Shown piece by piece: positions 19,125 through 27,327 of a DNA stretch of 64,000 nucleotides (the first letter of the stretch is position 1; every line of letters begins with the position of its first letter). The stretch lies in contig NZ_AP023362.1 of assembly GCF_018326285.1 (NCBI RefSeq), positions 1,736,001-1,800,000 on the forward strand. The letters are read 5' to 3'. The stretch comes from Mycolicibacterium sp. TY81 (lineage in GTDB: Bacteria > Actinomycetota > Actinomycetes > Mycobacteriales > Mycobacteriaceae). Both the position numbers and the translations under genes were made by a program. The notes beneath the pieces were generated by a model. The model made no database searches. It had not been told where the DNA came from and saw only the letters and a program-made list of their open reading frames with translations.

Positions 19125-20507
19125 ATGTCCGCAGAACAATCATCGTCGTTCGCCGAGCTCGGCGTTCCCGAGGCGCTCGTCGCCTCGCTCGCCGGACGCG
19201 GTATCGCCGCGCCCTTCCCGATCCAGGTCAGCACCCTGCCCGACACCCTCGCGGGCCGGGACGTGCTCGGCCGCGGCCGCACGGGCAGCGGCAAGACGCT
19301 GGCCTTCTCCATTCCGCTCGTGGCGCGGCTGGCCGGCGCCGCGCGACGCCCGTCGCGTCCCACCGGTCTGGTGCTGGCCCCGACCCGCGAGCTTGCCACC
19401 CAGATCGCCGCGACCGTCGAACCGCTGGCCAGCGCAGTCGGGCTGAACGTCACCACCATCTTCGGTGGCGTGTCGCAGAACCGTCAGGTGGCGGCGCTGC
19501 AGGCGGGCGTCGACATCGTCATCGCCTGCCCGGGCCGTCTCGAAGACCTCATGAAGCAGAAGCTGGTGAGCCTCGACGCCGTGCAGATCACCGTGCTGGA
19601 CGAGGCCGACCACATGGCCGACCTCGGCTTCCTGCCGGGTGTCACCCGAATTCTCGCGGCCACCCCTGCCGGCGGTCAGCGGCTGCTGTTCTCGGCGACG
19701 CTCGACAACGGCGTCGACAAGCTGGTGCGGCGCTTCCTGTCCGACCCGATCACCCACTCGGTCGACGAGATCGACGCGCCGCCGCCGGCCATGACCCACC
19801 ATGTGTTCCACGTCGCCGGTGCGGCGGAGAAGCGCGACCTGGTGCAGCGGCTGGCGTCGGGCACCGGCCGGCGCATCCTGTTCATGCGCACCAAGCACCA
19901 GGCCCGCAAGCTGGCCCGGCAGCTCACCGAGGCCGGCGTGCCGTCGGTCGACCTGCACGGCAACCTGTCCCAGCCGGCGCGCGACCGCAACCTGGCCGCA
20001 TTCAGCTCGGGAGAGGCGCGCGTCCTCGTCGCCACCGACATCGCCGCGCGCGGTGTCCACGTCGACGAGGTCGAACTCGTGGTCCATGTGGACCCGCCCG
20101 CCGAGCACAAGGCATACCTGCACCGCTCGGGCCGTACGGCCCGAGCCGGGAGCGCCGGCGACGTCGTCACCGTCGTGCTGCCCGAGCAGCGCAAGGACGC
20201 CCAGCAGCTGCTGCGCAAGGCCGGTATCACCGCCCGTCCGCAGGAGGTCGTCGCCGATTCTGCGTCGGTGCAGGCGCTGGTCGGCGAGATCGCGCCGTAC
20301 CGCGCGCCCGCACCCAAGGAGGCGCCCGCGCCTCGCGGCGGAAACCGGCCGGCCAAGACGGCCACCGCGGGTCAGGCGCAGCGTCGCCGCCGCCGCAGCA
20401 CGGGCGGTCTGCAGGCGCCCGGGCGTGCGCAGTCGGGTCGTGCGCAGTCGCAGTCGGGCCGTTCGCAGTCGGGACGTAGCCAGTCGGGACGTAGCCAGTC
20501 GCGGTAG
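19125..20507 (+). CDS. DEAD-box ATP-dependent RNA helicase
   Basis: A 460-residue RhlE/DeaD-type helicase: Q-motif FAELGV...PFPIQ, motif I GRTGSGKT at residues 51-58, APTREL, DEAD at 159-162, SAT at 190-192, and VATDIAARGVHV and HRSGRTARAG near the C-terminal half. The tail (about 385-460) is basic and ends in repeated SGRSQ units, suitable for RNA binding. The likely role is RNA remodelling in ribosome assembly or RNA decay at low temperature. The gene is an insertion between hflX and fadE20 relative to M. tuberculosis. Confidence 0.93.
   Translation: MSAEQSSSFAELGVPEALVASLAGRGIAAPFPIQVSTLPDTLAGRDVLGRGRTGSGKTLAFSIPLVARLAGAARRPSRPTGLVLAPTRELATQIAATVEPLASAVGLNVTTIFGGVSQNRQVAALQAGVDIVIACPGRLEDLMKQKLVSLDAVQITVLDEADHMADLGFLPGVTRILAATPAGGQRLLFSATLDNGVDKLVRRFLSDPITHSVDEIDAPPPAMTHHVFHVAGAAEKRDLVQRLASGTGRRILFMRTKHQARKLARQLTEAGVPSVDLHGNLSQPARDRNLAAFSSGEARVLVATDIAARGVHVDEVELVVHVDPPAEHKAYLHRSGRTARAGSAGDVVTVVLPEQRKDAQQLLRKAGITARPQEVVADSASVQALVGEIAPYRAPAPKEAPAPRGGNRPAKTATAGQAQRRRRRSTGGLQAPGRAQSGRAQSQSGRSQSGRSQSGRSQSR
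20430..20505. repeat. SGRSQ-coding tandem repeat
   Basis: Units of 15 bases related to CAGTCGGGACGTAGC repeat five times at the extreme 3' end of the helicase gene. They encode Ser-Gly-Arg-Ser-Gln repeats. Confidence 0.75.
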
Positions 20508-20547
20508 TTCGTGCCCGGCGACGCGCCGGGTGTGGGCCCGCTCACAA

Positions 20548-20563
20548 CCAACCGTCCGGTTGG
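20548..20563. promoter_or_regulatory. Palindrome upstream of fadE20, candidate TetR-type operator
   Basis: CCAACCG, two bases, CGGTTGG: 7-bp perfect arms 41 bases before the acyl-CoA dehydrogenase ATG. It immediately abuts a second inverted repeat. Confidence 0.5.
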
Positions 20564-20586
20564 GATAAGTTGGTGCAAACTTATCC
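20563..20586. promoter_or_regulatory. Second inverted repeat upstream of fadE20
   Basis: GGATAAGTT, six bases, AACTTATCC: 9-bp perfect arms ending 17 bases before the ATG, thus over the likely promoter/leader. A repressor site is the simplest reading. Confidence 0.5.
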
Positions 20587-20603
20587 AGTACCGGAGGTCT
20601 CGC

Positions 20604-21761
20604 ATGGGTGTCATCAAGTACGACCGCACGTTGTTCGAACCTGAGCACGAGTTGTTCCGGGAGTCGTACCGCGCGTTCCTCGACCGGCACGCCGAGCCCT
20701 ACCGCGAGGAATGGGAGAAGGCCAAGATCGTCGACCGCGAGGTCTGGCGCGAGGCGGGTAAGCAGGGCTTTCTCGGCATGGCCGTGCCGGAGGAGTACGG
20801 CGGCGGCGGGAACCCGGACTTCCGTTACAACGTCATCGTCAGCGAGGAGACCGCGGCGGGACGCCACAGCGGTCTGGGCTTCACGCTGCAGAACGACGTC
20901 ATCGCGCCGTATCTGCTGGAGCTGGCCAACGACGAGCAGAAGCAGCGCTGGCTGCCCGGGTTCTGCAGTGGCGAACTGATCTGCGCCATCGCGATGACGG
21001 AGCCGGGCACCGGCAGTGACCTGCAGGGCATCAAGACCCGCGCGGTCAGGGACGGTGACCACTACGTGCTCAACGGCTCGAAAACGTTCATCACCAACGG
21101 TATTCACGCCGACCTGGTGATCGTCGTCGCACAGACCGATCCGGACAAGGGCGCACAGGGCTTCAGCCTGCTGGTGGTCGAGCGTGGCATGGCGGGTTTC
21201 GAACGCGGCCGTCACCTCGACAAGATCGGCCTCGACGCGCAGGACACCGCGGAATTGTCGTTCACCGATGTCAAAGTCCCGGTCGAGAATCTGCTCGGCG
21301 TCGAGGGCATGGGATTCGTCTATCTGATGCAGAACCTGCCCCAGGAGCGCATTTCCATCGCCGTGATGGCTGCTGCGGCGATGGAGGCGGTGCTGGAATC
21401 GACATTGCAATACGCCAAGGAGCGTAAGGCGTTCGGCAAGCCGATCGGCAGCTTCCAGAACAGTCGATTCGTGTTGGCGGAACTGGCGACCGAGGCCACG
21501 GCCGTCCGAATCATGGTCGACGAGTTCATTCGCCTGCATCTCGATCGAAAGCTGACAATCGACCAGGCGGCGATGGCCAAATGGTATTCGACGGAGGCGC
21601 AGGTCCGGCTGGTGGACCGCTGCCTGCAGTTGCACGGCGGCTACGGCTATATGCGCGAATATCCCATTGCGCGGGCATTCCTGGACTCGCGGATCCAGAC
21701 CATCTACGGCGGCACCACCGAGATCATGAAGGAGATCATCGGGCGCGGATTGGGCGTTTAA
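20604..21761 (+). CDS. fadE20: Acyl-CoA dehydrogenase FadE20
   Basis: A 385-residue FAD enzyme introducing the alpha-beta double bond in acyl-CoA. Motifs are AMTEPGTGSDLQG (FAD-binding signature), the LGVEGMGF loop and the C-terminal GGYGYMREYPIARAFLDSRIQTIYGGTTEIMKE segment (split by standard signature 2). The catalytic Glu is probably in the IYGGTTEIMKE region, as in long/medium-chain types. The ATG has GGAGG eight bases upstream. By position and similarity it is the Rv2724c (fadE20) ortholog. Two palindromes in front suggest tight repression. Confidence 0.93.
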   Translation: MGVIKYDRTLFEPEHELFRESYRAFLDRHAEPYREEWEKAKIVDREVWREAGKQGFLGMAVPEEYGGGGNPDFRYNVIVSEETAAGRHSGLGFTLQNDVIAPYLLELANDEQKQRWLPGFCSGELICAIAMTEPGTGSDLQGIKTRAVRDGDHYVLNGSKTFITNGIHADLVIVVAQTDPDKGAQGFSLLVVERGMAGFERGRHLDKIGLDAQDTAELSFTDVKVPVENLLGVEGMGFVYLMQNLPQERISIAVMAAAAMEAVLESTLQYAKERKAFGKPIGSFQNSRFVLAELATEATAVRIMVDEFIRLHLDRKLTIDQAAMAKWYSTEAQVRLVDRCLQLHGGYGYMREYPIARAFLDSRIQTIYGGTTEIMKEIIGRGLGV

Positions 21762-21935
21762 CTAATTGACCATGCGGAATTTATTCGCAAATCGATCCGC
21801 GACACACTGGTGCGTCACCGCCGGATATCCCGCACTATGGGCATGAACTGAAGCAAAGTTGACAGAATCTCTCGATCAAGAGAGTTTGTCTGACGGAATT
21901 GTGTCCGGAGTTTTGCCGACCGCGGGAGGAATTCG

Positions 21936-24197
21936 ATGACCGGGCTGCGAACCCGCGGCGGATGGGCTGGTATCGGTGCCCTTTCTGTCGCGGTGGCATT
22001 GCTCATGGCGCCGACGGCATTTGCGACACCGGAAAGCGACGCCGACGCGGCGATATCCCACACCTGGGATGCCGCGGGCGGTGACACAGGTGAGCTGGGC
22101 GCCAAGGACGGCGACGTCTACCAGGTCGGCGCGGGGTTCGCGCAGAACTTCGCGGGCGGAAAGATCTATTTCAGCGAGAGCACCGGCGCTCATCTCATCT
22201 ACGGCGCGATTCTCGACAAGTACCAGGCGCTGGGCGGCGCTGCCGACAGCGATCTCGGCTTCCCGACCATCGACGAGGGTGCGGGCAAGGCCACCGACAG
22301 CCGGAACAGCACGTTCAGCGCGGCCGACAAGCCGGTCATCTTCTGGACGCCCGACAATGGCGCCTGGGTGGTTCGCGGCGCCATCAACGCCGCCTGGGAC
22401 AAGCTGGGCGGTTCGGCGGGCACCCTCGGCGTACCCACGGCCGACGAGTCCTGGAAGGGCGACGTCGTCACCCAGCCCTTCACCGGCGGTGAGGTGAGCT
22501 GGAACGCCAAGACCAAGACGTTCACCACCACGCCCGCTGACCTGGCAGGCCAACTGACCGGGCTGGACGTGCCGGGCGACGCGACGACGGCCATCGCCGC
22601 GGCGCGCCGGGCGGCCGGCGGGCCGCAGGGCACGCTGGGCGACGAGCAGGGGGCCCAGTACAAGGTCGGCGACGGCGTGGCACAGAACTTCGCCGGCGGC
22701 ACCATCTTCTATTCGCCGGCAACCGGGGCGCACGCGATCACCGGCGATGTGCTGGCCAAGTACCGCGCGGCCGGCGGACCGCAGGGCGATCTCGGCTTCC
22801 CGGCGAGCAACGAGACCGACGGCGGCATTTCCCCGACGAGCCGGATCGCCACCTTCGCCGCAGCCGACAACCCGGCGATCTTCTGGACGCCCGAGCACGG
22901 CGCGTTCGTCGTCCGTGGCGCGATGAACGCGGCGTGGGACAAGCTCGGCGGCGCCACCGGCAAGCTCGGCGTACCCACGGCCGACGAGTCCTGGAAGGGC
23001 GACGTCGTCAGCCAGAAGTTCACCGGCGGTTCGATCTCGTGGAACAAGTCCACCCGGGCGTTCAGCACCGAGCCCGCCGAGCTGGCGTCGCAACTGAGCG
23101 GCCTCCAGGTGCCCAGTGTCGATCTGCCGGGTGGCGTGACCTCGCAGGCCGATGAGTCCGGCAAGTGGTACCAGTTCCACTGGTGGTGGCTGCTGGCGAT
23201 CATCCCGCTGTTGCTGGTGGTGGTCGGCATCGTGATCGCGGCACTGCTGCGGCGCCGGCGGAATGCCGGTCAGGACGCCATCGACGACCAGGACGCGTAC
23301 GACTACGACGACCACGAGTTCGGCGACGGCGAGTACGGCGACCCGCAGTATGCCGATGGCGGCGCCGACAGCGAGTACGGCGACGAGTACGCGGCCGAGG
23401 ACCAGCAGTTCGACAACCCGCACGGCGGCCCCGCGTTCCAGAGCAACCCTGATGTCATCGACACCGCGCCGACGGTGTACCCGGATTTCACGGCCGAACA
23501 GCCCACTGAAACGCCGGCCGAGACGGCCGAGGGTGAGCGGTCCGAGGAGGTGCCCGAGGCGCAGGCCGAAGCCGAGGCCCAGCCGGTGGACGCGGCCGAG
23601 CCCACCGAGCCGGAGCCGGAGCCGGACGCCGACGAATCCGCCGACGAGCCGACGACATCGGTGCAACTGCCCGACGCCCTGCGTCGCGGCGGTGCGGCGG
23701 CAGGCCTCACCGCGGCCGGGTTGGCGGGCTTCGCGGGCCTACGGCCCCGGGACCCCGGCGACCGCGTCTGGGCAGCGCCGGCCGACGGCCGGGACGCCGA
23801 CTCCCAGGCCGGTGACGAGCGCGCGCCCGAGCCGCACGAACAGGCCCCCGAGGTCGAGGCGGCCGAGACCCCGGCAGCGGAACCGGCCACCGAGACGCCC
23901 GTGGACGAGCCTCCTGTGAACGAGCCGCCTGCGGTCGCGACACCGCCGGAGGAGACGGTGGTGGCCGGTCCCGCCAGCGGCAGACACCATGCGCTGGGGG
24001 CCGAGGAACCCGAGACCGCCCAGATGTCGTTCCGTGTGGCCACCGGTGCCGAGCCGCCCGAGGGCTATGACATCAAGGCCAACACGGAGTCGGGTTTGTA
24101 CTGGGTGCCGGGATCTCCCGGATATGCCGAGGCCCCTGTCCAAATCTGGTTTGCCAGTGAGGAATTCGCGGTCACCAACGGGTTCATCCGCGGCTGA
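21936..24197 (+). CDS. LGFP-repeat envelope protein with membrane anchor and C-terminal sunset-like domain
   Basis: A 753-residue protein. It has a signal peptide (residues 1-31, ending AFA). Two blocks of about 180 residues contain LGFP repeats (DLGFP, TLGVP, NFAGGxIYFS/FYSP, GAHxIxGxxLxKY), a module thought to bind the arabinogalactan-containing cell wall. A single membrane segment (about 408-432) is followed by a basic stop-transfer (RRRRN). The tail (about 435-700) is very acidic and disordered. The last 45 residues (YDIKAN...SGLYWVPGSPGY...WFASEEFAVTNGF) fit the short actinobacterial 'sunset' domain. It probably links the cell wall to the cytoplasm; the function is unknown. Confidence 0.88.
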   Translation: MTGLRTRGGWAGIGALSVAVALLMAPTAFATPESDADAAISHTWDAAGGDTGELGAKDGDVYQVGAGFAQNFAGGKIYFSESTGAHLIYGAILDKYQALGGAADSDLGFPTIDEGAGKATDSRNSTFSAADKPVIFWTPDNGAWVVRGAINAAWDKLGGSAGTLGVPTADESWKGDVVTQPFTGGEVSWNAKTKTFTTTPADLAGQLTGLDVPGDATTAIAAARRAAGGPQGTLGDEQGAQYKVGDGVAQNFAGGTIFYSPATGAHAITGDVLAKYRAAGGPQGDLGFPASNETDGGISPTSRIATFAAADNPAIFWTPEHGAFVVRGAMNAAWDKLGGATGKLGVPTADESWKGDVVSQKFTGGSISWNKSTRAFSTEPAELASQLSGLQVPSVDLPGGVTSQADESGKWYQFHWWWLLAIIPLLLVVVGIVIAALLRRRRNAGQDAIDDQDAYDYDDHEFGDGEYGDPQYADGGADSEYGDEYAAEDQQFDNPHGGPAFQSNPDVIDTAPTVYPDFTAEQPTETPAETAEGERSEEVPEAQAEAEAQPVDAAEPTEPEPEPDADESADEPTTSVQLPDALRRGGAAAGLTAAGLAGFAGLRPRDPGDRVWAAPADGRDADSQAGDERAPEPHEQAPEVEAAETPAAEPATETPVDEPPVNEPPAVATPPEETVVAGPASGRHHALGAEEPETAQMSFRVATGAEPPEGYDIKANTESGLYWVPGSPGYAEAPVQIWFASEEFAVTNGFIRG
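22425..23010. repeat. 540-bp internal duplication in LGFP gene
   Basis: The 46-base segment starting CTCGGCGTACCCACGG at 22425-22470 recurs without change at 22965-23010, exactly 540 bases later. The flanking codons also align. The two LGFP blocks therefore arose by in-frame duplication or are kept alike by conversion. Confidence 0.9.
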
Positions 24198-24210
24198 CCG
24201 GAGTCACGAC

Positions 24211-24244
24211 TGAGCCCCGCTGCGAGCGACTGCAGCGGGGCTCA
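24211..24244. terminator. Hairpin terminator between LGFP gene and lexA
   Basis: TGAGCCCCGCTGC, an 8-base loop, GCAGCGGGGCTCA: perfect 13-bp stem between convergent genes. It probably acts in both directions. Confidence 0.85.
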
Positions 24245-24263
24245 TCTGTAGGTCTGGCGGGCG

Positions 24264-24953
24264 TCAGATCTTGCGGATGACGGTCACGACCTTGCCGAGC
24301 ACGACCGCGTCGTTGCCCGGGATCGGATCGAACGCCGGGTTGTGCGGCATCAGCCACACCTGGCCCTTCGTGCGCTTGAAGGTCTTCACCGTGGCCTCGC
24401 CGTCGATCATCGCCGCGACGATGTCGCCGTTGTCGGCCACATTCTGCTGCCGCACGACGACCCAGTCGCCGTCGCAGATCGCGGCGTCGATCATCGACTC
24501 GCCGACGACCTTCAGCAGGAACAACGAGCCCTCGCCCACGAGCTCGCGGGGGAGCGGGAAGACGTCTTCGACGGCCTCTTCGGCCAGGATCGGGCCACCG
24601 GCCGCGATCCGGCCGAGCACCGGGACGAAGGTCGGCTCGGGCAGCGCGTCCGAACCGGCGACATCGGTGGTGATGGTGGCTCCGGTCGAATCGTCCGCGC
24701 CGCGCACGTCCACCGCGCGCGGGCGGTTCGGATCACGGCGCAGGTAGCCCTTCTTCTCCAAGGTGCGCAGCTGGTGGGCCACCGACGACGTCGAGGTGAG
24801 ACCGACGGCGTCACCGATCTCCCGGATGCTGGGCGGATAACCGCGCGTGGTGACCGAGGTGCGGATGACATCGAGGATGGTCCGCTGGCGCTCGGTGAGG
24901 CTGCTGGACCGTCCGCCTGCCTGTGTGTCCGGGGTATCGGTGCTGTCGCTCAT
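24264..24953 (-). CDS. lexA: LexA, SOS repressor
   Basis: A 229-residue repressor-protease. The N-terminal winged helix covers residues 20-85 ([24 protein letters not shown]). The Ala118-Gly119 self-cleavage bond lies in GRIAAGG, and the catalytic dyad is Ser153 (GESM) and Lys190 (TVKTFK). The ATG beginning MSDSTD is chosen because it aligns with mycobacterial LexA; codons upstream fall in the regulatory region. An SOS box 33 bases upstream shows autoregulation. It diverges from chiZ. Confidence 0.97.
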   Translation of the reverse strand: MSDSTDTPDTQAGGRSSSLTERQRTILDVIRTSVTTRGYPPSIREIGDAVGLTSTSSVAHQLRTLEKKGYLRRDPNRPRAVDVRGADDSTGATITTDVAGSDALPEPTFVPVLGRIAAGGPILAEEAVEDVFPLPRELVGEGSLFLLKVVGESMIDAAICDGDWVVVRQQNVADNGDIVAAMIDGEATVKTFKRTKGQVWLMPHNPAFDPIPGNDAVVLGKVVTVIRKI

Positions 24954-24985
24954 GGAGACGAATCTAGCCCAGCGCACCCGATTCA

Positions 24986-25001
24986 TCAAACATGTGTTCG
25001 A
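24986..25001 (-). promoter_or_regulatory. SOS box of lexA
   Basis: TCAAACATGTGTTCGA differs from TCGAAC-N4-GTTCGA at one position. It lies just upstream of the lexA start, so LexA controls its own gene. Confidence 0.85.
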
Positions 25002-25079
25002 GATCGGGCGGCTCGGCGTGTCGCGGGCGTGACCCGGTGGTGACGTCGTGAAAGGGGTGGCGGAGTCGGGGAACGGAAC

Positions 25080-25102
25080 TTGTCGGTGGGTGGTCGTATC
25101 GT
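25080..25102 (+). promoter_or_regulatory. RecA-independent DNA-damage promoter of chiZ
   Basis: TTGTCGGTG, 8 bases, TATCGT matches the PafBC-type consensus tTGTCRGTG-N8-TAnnnT fully. It lies about 100 bases upstream of the chiZ ATG. Confidence 0.85.
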
Positions 25103-25112
25103 TCGCAACAGT

Positions 25113-25128
25113 TCGATCACATGTTCTA
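25113..25128. promoter_or_regulatory. Weaker SOS-box-like site
   Basis: TCGATCACATGTTCTA matches the SOS consensus with two deviations, just downstream of the damage promoter. It may be a secondary LexA site. Confidence 0.45.
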
Positions 25129-25169
25129 CCGTTCGAACATTTGGGCGATATAGTCGAACACAAGAGCGA

Positions 25170-25185
25170 TCGAACCTATGTACGA
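25170..25185 (+). promoter_or_regulatory. SOS box of chiZ
   Basis: TCGAACCTATGTACGA matches TCGAAC-N4-GTTCGA except for one base, 20 bases before the chiZ ATG. It would block transcription until LexA is cleaved. Confidence 0.8.
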
Positions 25186-25204
25186 ACTCCTGAGAGGAAC
25201 CGAC

Positions 25205-25678
25205 ATGACCGTCATCACCCGCGAATACCCGACCGACGTCGTCGTCCGCACCGTGCCTCGGCGTTCAGATGTCAACCGGCACCGCCAGGCCCGGCTGCGG
25301 CCGGCCGGCGCGCGCCCCTCGGGCGCGGCCTTCCGGCACCGGGGTACGGGCGTGCTGACGTCGCGTGCCTCGCACCGCCGCAATCCGATCACCCCGTTGA
25401 CCACGGTGATGCTGGCCCTGGTCGCGGCCGGGATCACGGTGTGGCTGGGTCTGGTGGCGCAGTTCGGTGAGGCGGTCCAGCCGACTTCTTCGACGGCCTC
25501 CGTGCCCGCGCAGCTCGCGGTGGTCCGGGTGCAGACGGGGGAGTCGATTCAGCAGGTCGCGCGGCGGGTGGCGCCCGACGCGCCGGTCAGTGCCGTCGTC
25601 GACCGCATCAAGGAGCTGAACAAGCTGCCGTCGGTGGCCCTGAACGCCGGGCAGACGCTGATCGCGCCGGTCGGCTGA
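25205..25678 (+). CDS. chiZ: LysM-domain DNA-damage-induced division inhibitor (Rv2719c/ChiZ-like)
   Basis: A 157-residue membrane protein: basic cytosolic N-terminus (about 1-60), one membrane segment (about 65-90), and an external C-terminal LysM domain ([16 protein letters not shown]...INELN-type [18 protein letters not shown]). M. tuberculosis Rv2719c, also divergent from lexA, is SOS-induced, binds cell wall and inhibits septation when overproduced. The start MTVITREYP follows GAGAGGAACCGAC. Both an SOS box and a RecA-independent promoter precede it. Nomenclature as a hydrolase (ChiZ) is from M. tuberculosis work. Confidence 0.85.
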   Translation: MTVITREYPTDVVVRTVPRRSDVNRHRQARLRPAGARPSGAAFRHRGTGVLTSRASHRRNPITPLTTVMLALVAAGITVWLGLVAQFGEAVQPTSSTASVPAQLAVVRVQTGESIQQVARRVAPDAPVSAVVDRIKELNKLPSVALNAGQTLIAPVG

Positions 25679-25745
25679 GGACAGTCCGTGCGCGCGTCGA
25701 TCGGCACGGCGCCCGGCCGCGTCAGAGCGGCACGGGTAGGCTCGA

Positions 25746-25762
25746 GACCGTTCGAAACGGTC
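25746..25762. promoter_or_regulatory. Inverted repeat upstream of nrdR
   Basis: GACCGTT, CGA, AACGGTC: 7-bp perfect arms 28 bases before the nrdR ATG. It does not match the NrdR-box consensus; the binding factor is unknown. Confidence 0.35.
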
Positions 25763-25789
25763 GATTGTCGGTGCGGCGAAGGAGCGGTG

Positions 25790-26254
25790 ATGCACTGTCC
25801 GTTCTGCCGGCATCCGAACTCGCGTGTGGTCGATTCACGAGAAGCTGACGAAGGGCAGGCGATTCGGCGTCGCCGGTCATGCCCCGAGTGCGGTCGCCGG
25901 TTCACCACGGTGGAGACCGCAGTCGTCGCGGTGGTCAAACGCAGCGGCGTCACCGAACCGTTCAGCCGGGACAAGGTGATCAAGGGCGTACGGCGCGCCT
26001 GCCAGGGGCGGCAGGTCGACGACGATGCCCTGAACCAGTTGGCGCAGAAGGTCGAAGATGCGGTGCGGGCCACCGGATCTCCCGAAGTGCCGAGCCATGA
26101 GGTCGGGTTGGCGATCCTCGGTCCTCTGCGTGACCTCGATGAGGTCGCCTATCTGCGGTTCGCGTCGGTGTACCGCTCTTTCTCGTCCGCGGAGGACTTC
26201 GAACGCGAAATCGAGGCGCTGCGGGCGCACCGCGGTGTGACGTCGTCGGGCTGA
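25790..26254 (+). CDS. nrdR: NrdR, ribonucleotide reductase repressor
   Basis: A 154-residue repressor. The N-terminal zinc ribbon is MHCPFC...CPEC (Cys3, 6, 31, 34). An ATP-cone follows (residues about 46-136: [24 protein letters not shown]) that senses ATP/dATP. It represses nrd genes elsewhere in the genome. The ATG is preceded by GAAGGAGCGGTG. The placement after lexA-chiZ is conserved in mycobacteria. Confidence 0.96.
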   Translation: MHCPFCRHPNSRVVDSREADEGQAIRRRRSCPECGRRFTTVETAVVAVVKRSGVTEPFSRDKVIKGVRRACQGRQVDDDALNQLAQKVEDAVRATGSPEVPSHEVGLAILGPLRDLDEVAYLRFASVYRSFSSAEDFEREIEALRAHRGVTSSG

Positions 26255-26260
26255 CGGCAG

Positions 26261-27283
26261 CTAGGTCGCGCTGCGCTCGTCGGTCTCCATGGCGTCGAGA
26301 ACCGCATACTTCGTATCTTGCGGGGCGTCGATCGACTTCGCGGTGACGCCGGTCTGCAGGAGTCCGCGCAGCGCATCACGGTCGTAGACCGACGGCGCCG
26401 TCGTGTCGATGAATTCCTCGATGAGTTTCACGAACCGGTCGGGGTCGTCGTGAAACGGGAAATGTCCTGAGTTGTCGAAGAACTCGAGCCGGGAGCCCGG
26501 CATCGCGGCGTGGGCGAGTTCTCCGTGGGCGGCCGGGATGACGGCATCCTGCGTGCCCCAAACCAATTGCACCGGAATGGCTTCGGTCAAATAACATCGG
26601 TCCAGCATCGTGACCACCTGGCCGCGCCAGTCGACCACGGCGCGCAGGGTCCGGGCGAAGGCGGACGAGGCCTTGGGTTCGGGCAGGTCGTTGAGGATGC
26701 GCAGCATGTTCGGCAGGTCGTGGCCCAGGCCGGTCGACCCGAGCAGCGCTCCGCCGAGCCGCCCGGCGAGCTGAAGGGCGGGCAGTACCAACGGGATTCG
26801 CAACAGTGCCAGCGCTTCGGTACCCAGCGGCAGCGCCGCGAGCCGCAGTGCGATGTTCACGTCGCGGGTGACACCGCCGGCACCGACCAGCACCAGGCGA
26901 TCGACCAATTGCGGGAACTGATAGGCGAACTGCATGGCCACGCCGCCGCCCAGTGAATGGCCGACGACCGTCACGCGTTCGATGTCGAGCACGCTGAGCA
27001 GGTCCCGCATGCCGTTGGCGTACGCCGCCACCGAGTAGTCGGCGCGCGGCTTGTCGGACTGGCCGTGGCCCAGCAGGTCCGGGGCGATGACGGTGAACCG
27101 CTGGGCGAGGCGCGTCTGAACGGTTTCCCACGTGGTGGAGTTGTCGCCGATGCCGTGGATCAGCAGGATCGCCGGCCCCGAGCCCGCCACCCGGTACGCG
27201 CGGCGGTAACCATGGATGGTGCGGTACTCCAGCCGCGGCGTCACGTCGCGCACCGAGTGCAGGTTGGGCTTTCCATCGGACAT
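26261..27283 (-). CDS. Alpha/beta hydrolase (Rv2715-like)
   Basis: A 340-residue alpha/beta-fold hydrolase: oxyanion HGIGDN at residues 43-48, nucleophile elbow GHSLGG with Ser110, a later Asp in WGTQDAVIP and His in NSGHFPFH completing a triad. A lid-like helical region lies between residues about 140 and 230. The substrate (ester or epoxide-like) is unknown. No signal peptide is seen. It converges on nrdR with 6 bases between stops. The PAC2 gene lies 44 bases upstream on the same strand. Confidence 0.87.
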   Translation of the reverse strand: MSDGKPNLHSVRDVTPRLEYRTIHGYRRAYRVAGSGPAILLIHGIGDNSTTWETVQTRLAQRFTVIAPDLLGHGQSDKPRADYSVAAYANGMRDLLSVLDIERVTVVGHSLGGGVAMQFAYQFPQLVDRLVLVGAGGVTRDVNIALRLAALPLGTEALALLRIPLVLPALQLAGRLGGALLGSTGLGHDLPNMLRILNDLPEPKASSAFARTLRAVVDWRGQVVTMLDRCYLTEAIPVQLVWGTQDAVIPAAHGELAHAAMPGSRLEFFDNSGHFPFHDDPDRFVKLIEEFIDTTAPSVYDRDALRGLLQTGVTAKSIDAPQDTKYAVLDAMETDERSAT

Positions 27284-27327
27284 CGTCCCAGCTCCTTCCC
27301 ATGGTGTCGGCCAAGCCGACCGCGTGG

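Noticed and set aside
19140..21635. Very long open frame (over 800 codons) on the minus strand across the helicase and fadE20 genes
   Set aside because: It lies antisense to two well-supported genes, is His/Arg/Gly rich without any known motif, and reflects GC-rich codon bias.
21775..21789. Short AT-rich imperfect palindrome GCGGAATTTATTCGC after fadE20
   Set aside because: Short arms only, no stem stability and no link to a start; not distinctive enough to call.
21876..23666. 596-codon minus-strand frame opposite the LGFP gene
   Set aside because: Low-complexity Gly/Arg/Val composition, mirrors the LGFP repeats, no start signal.
25765..25773. TTGTCGGTG just upstream of nrdR, same core as the RecA-independent damage promoter
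   Set aside because: Eight bases downstream there is no TANNNT, and the motif is only 16 bases from the ATG. It is probably chance.
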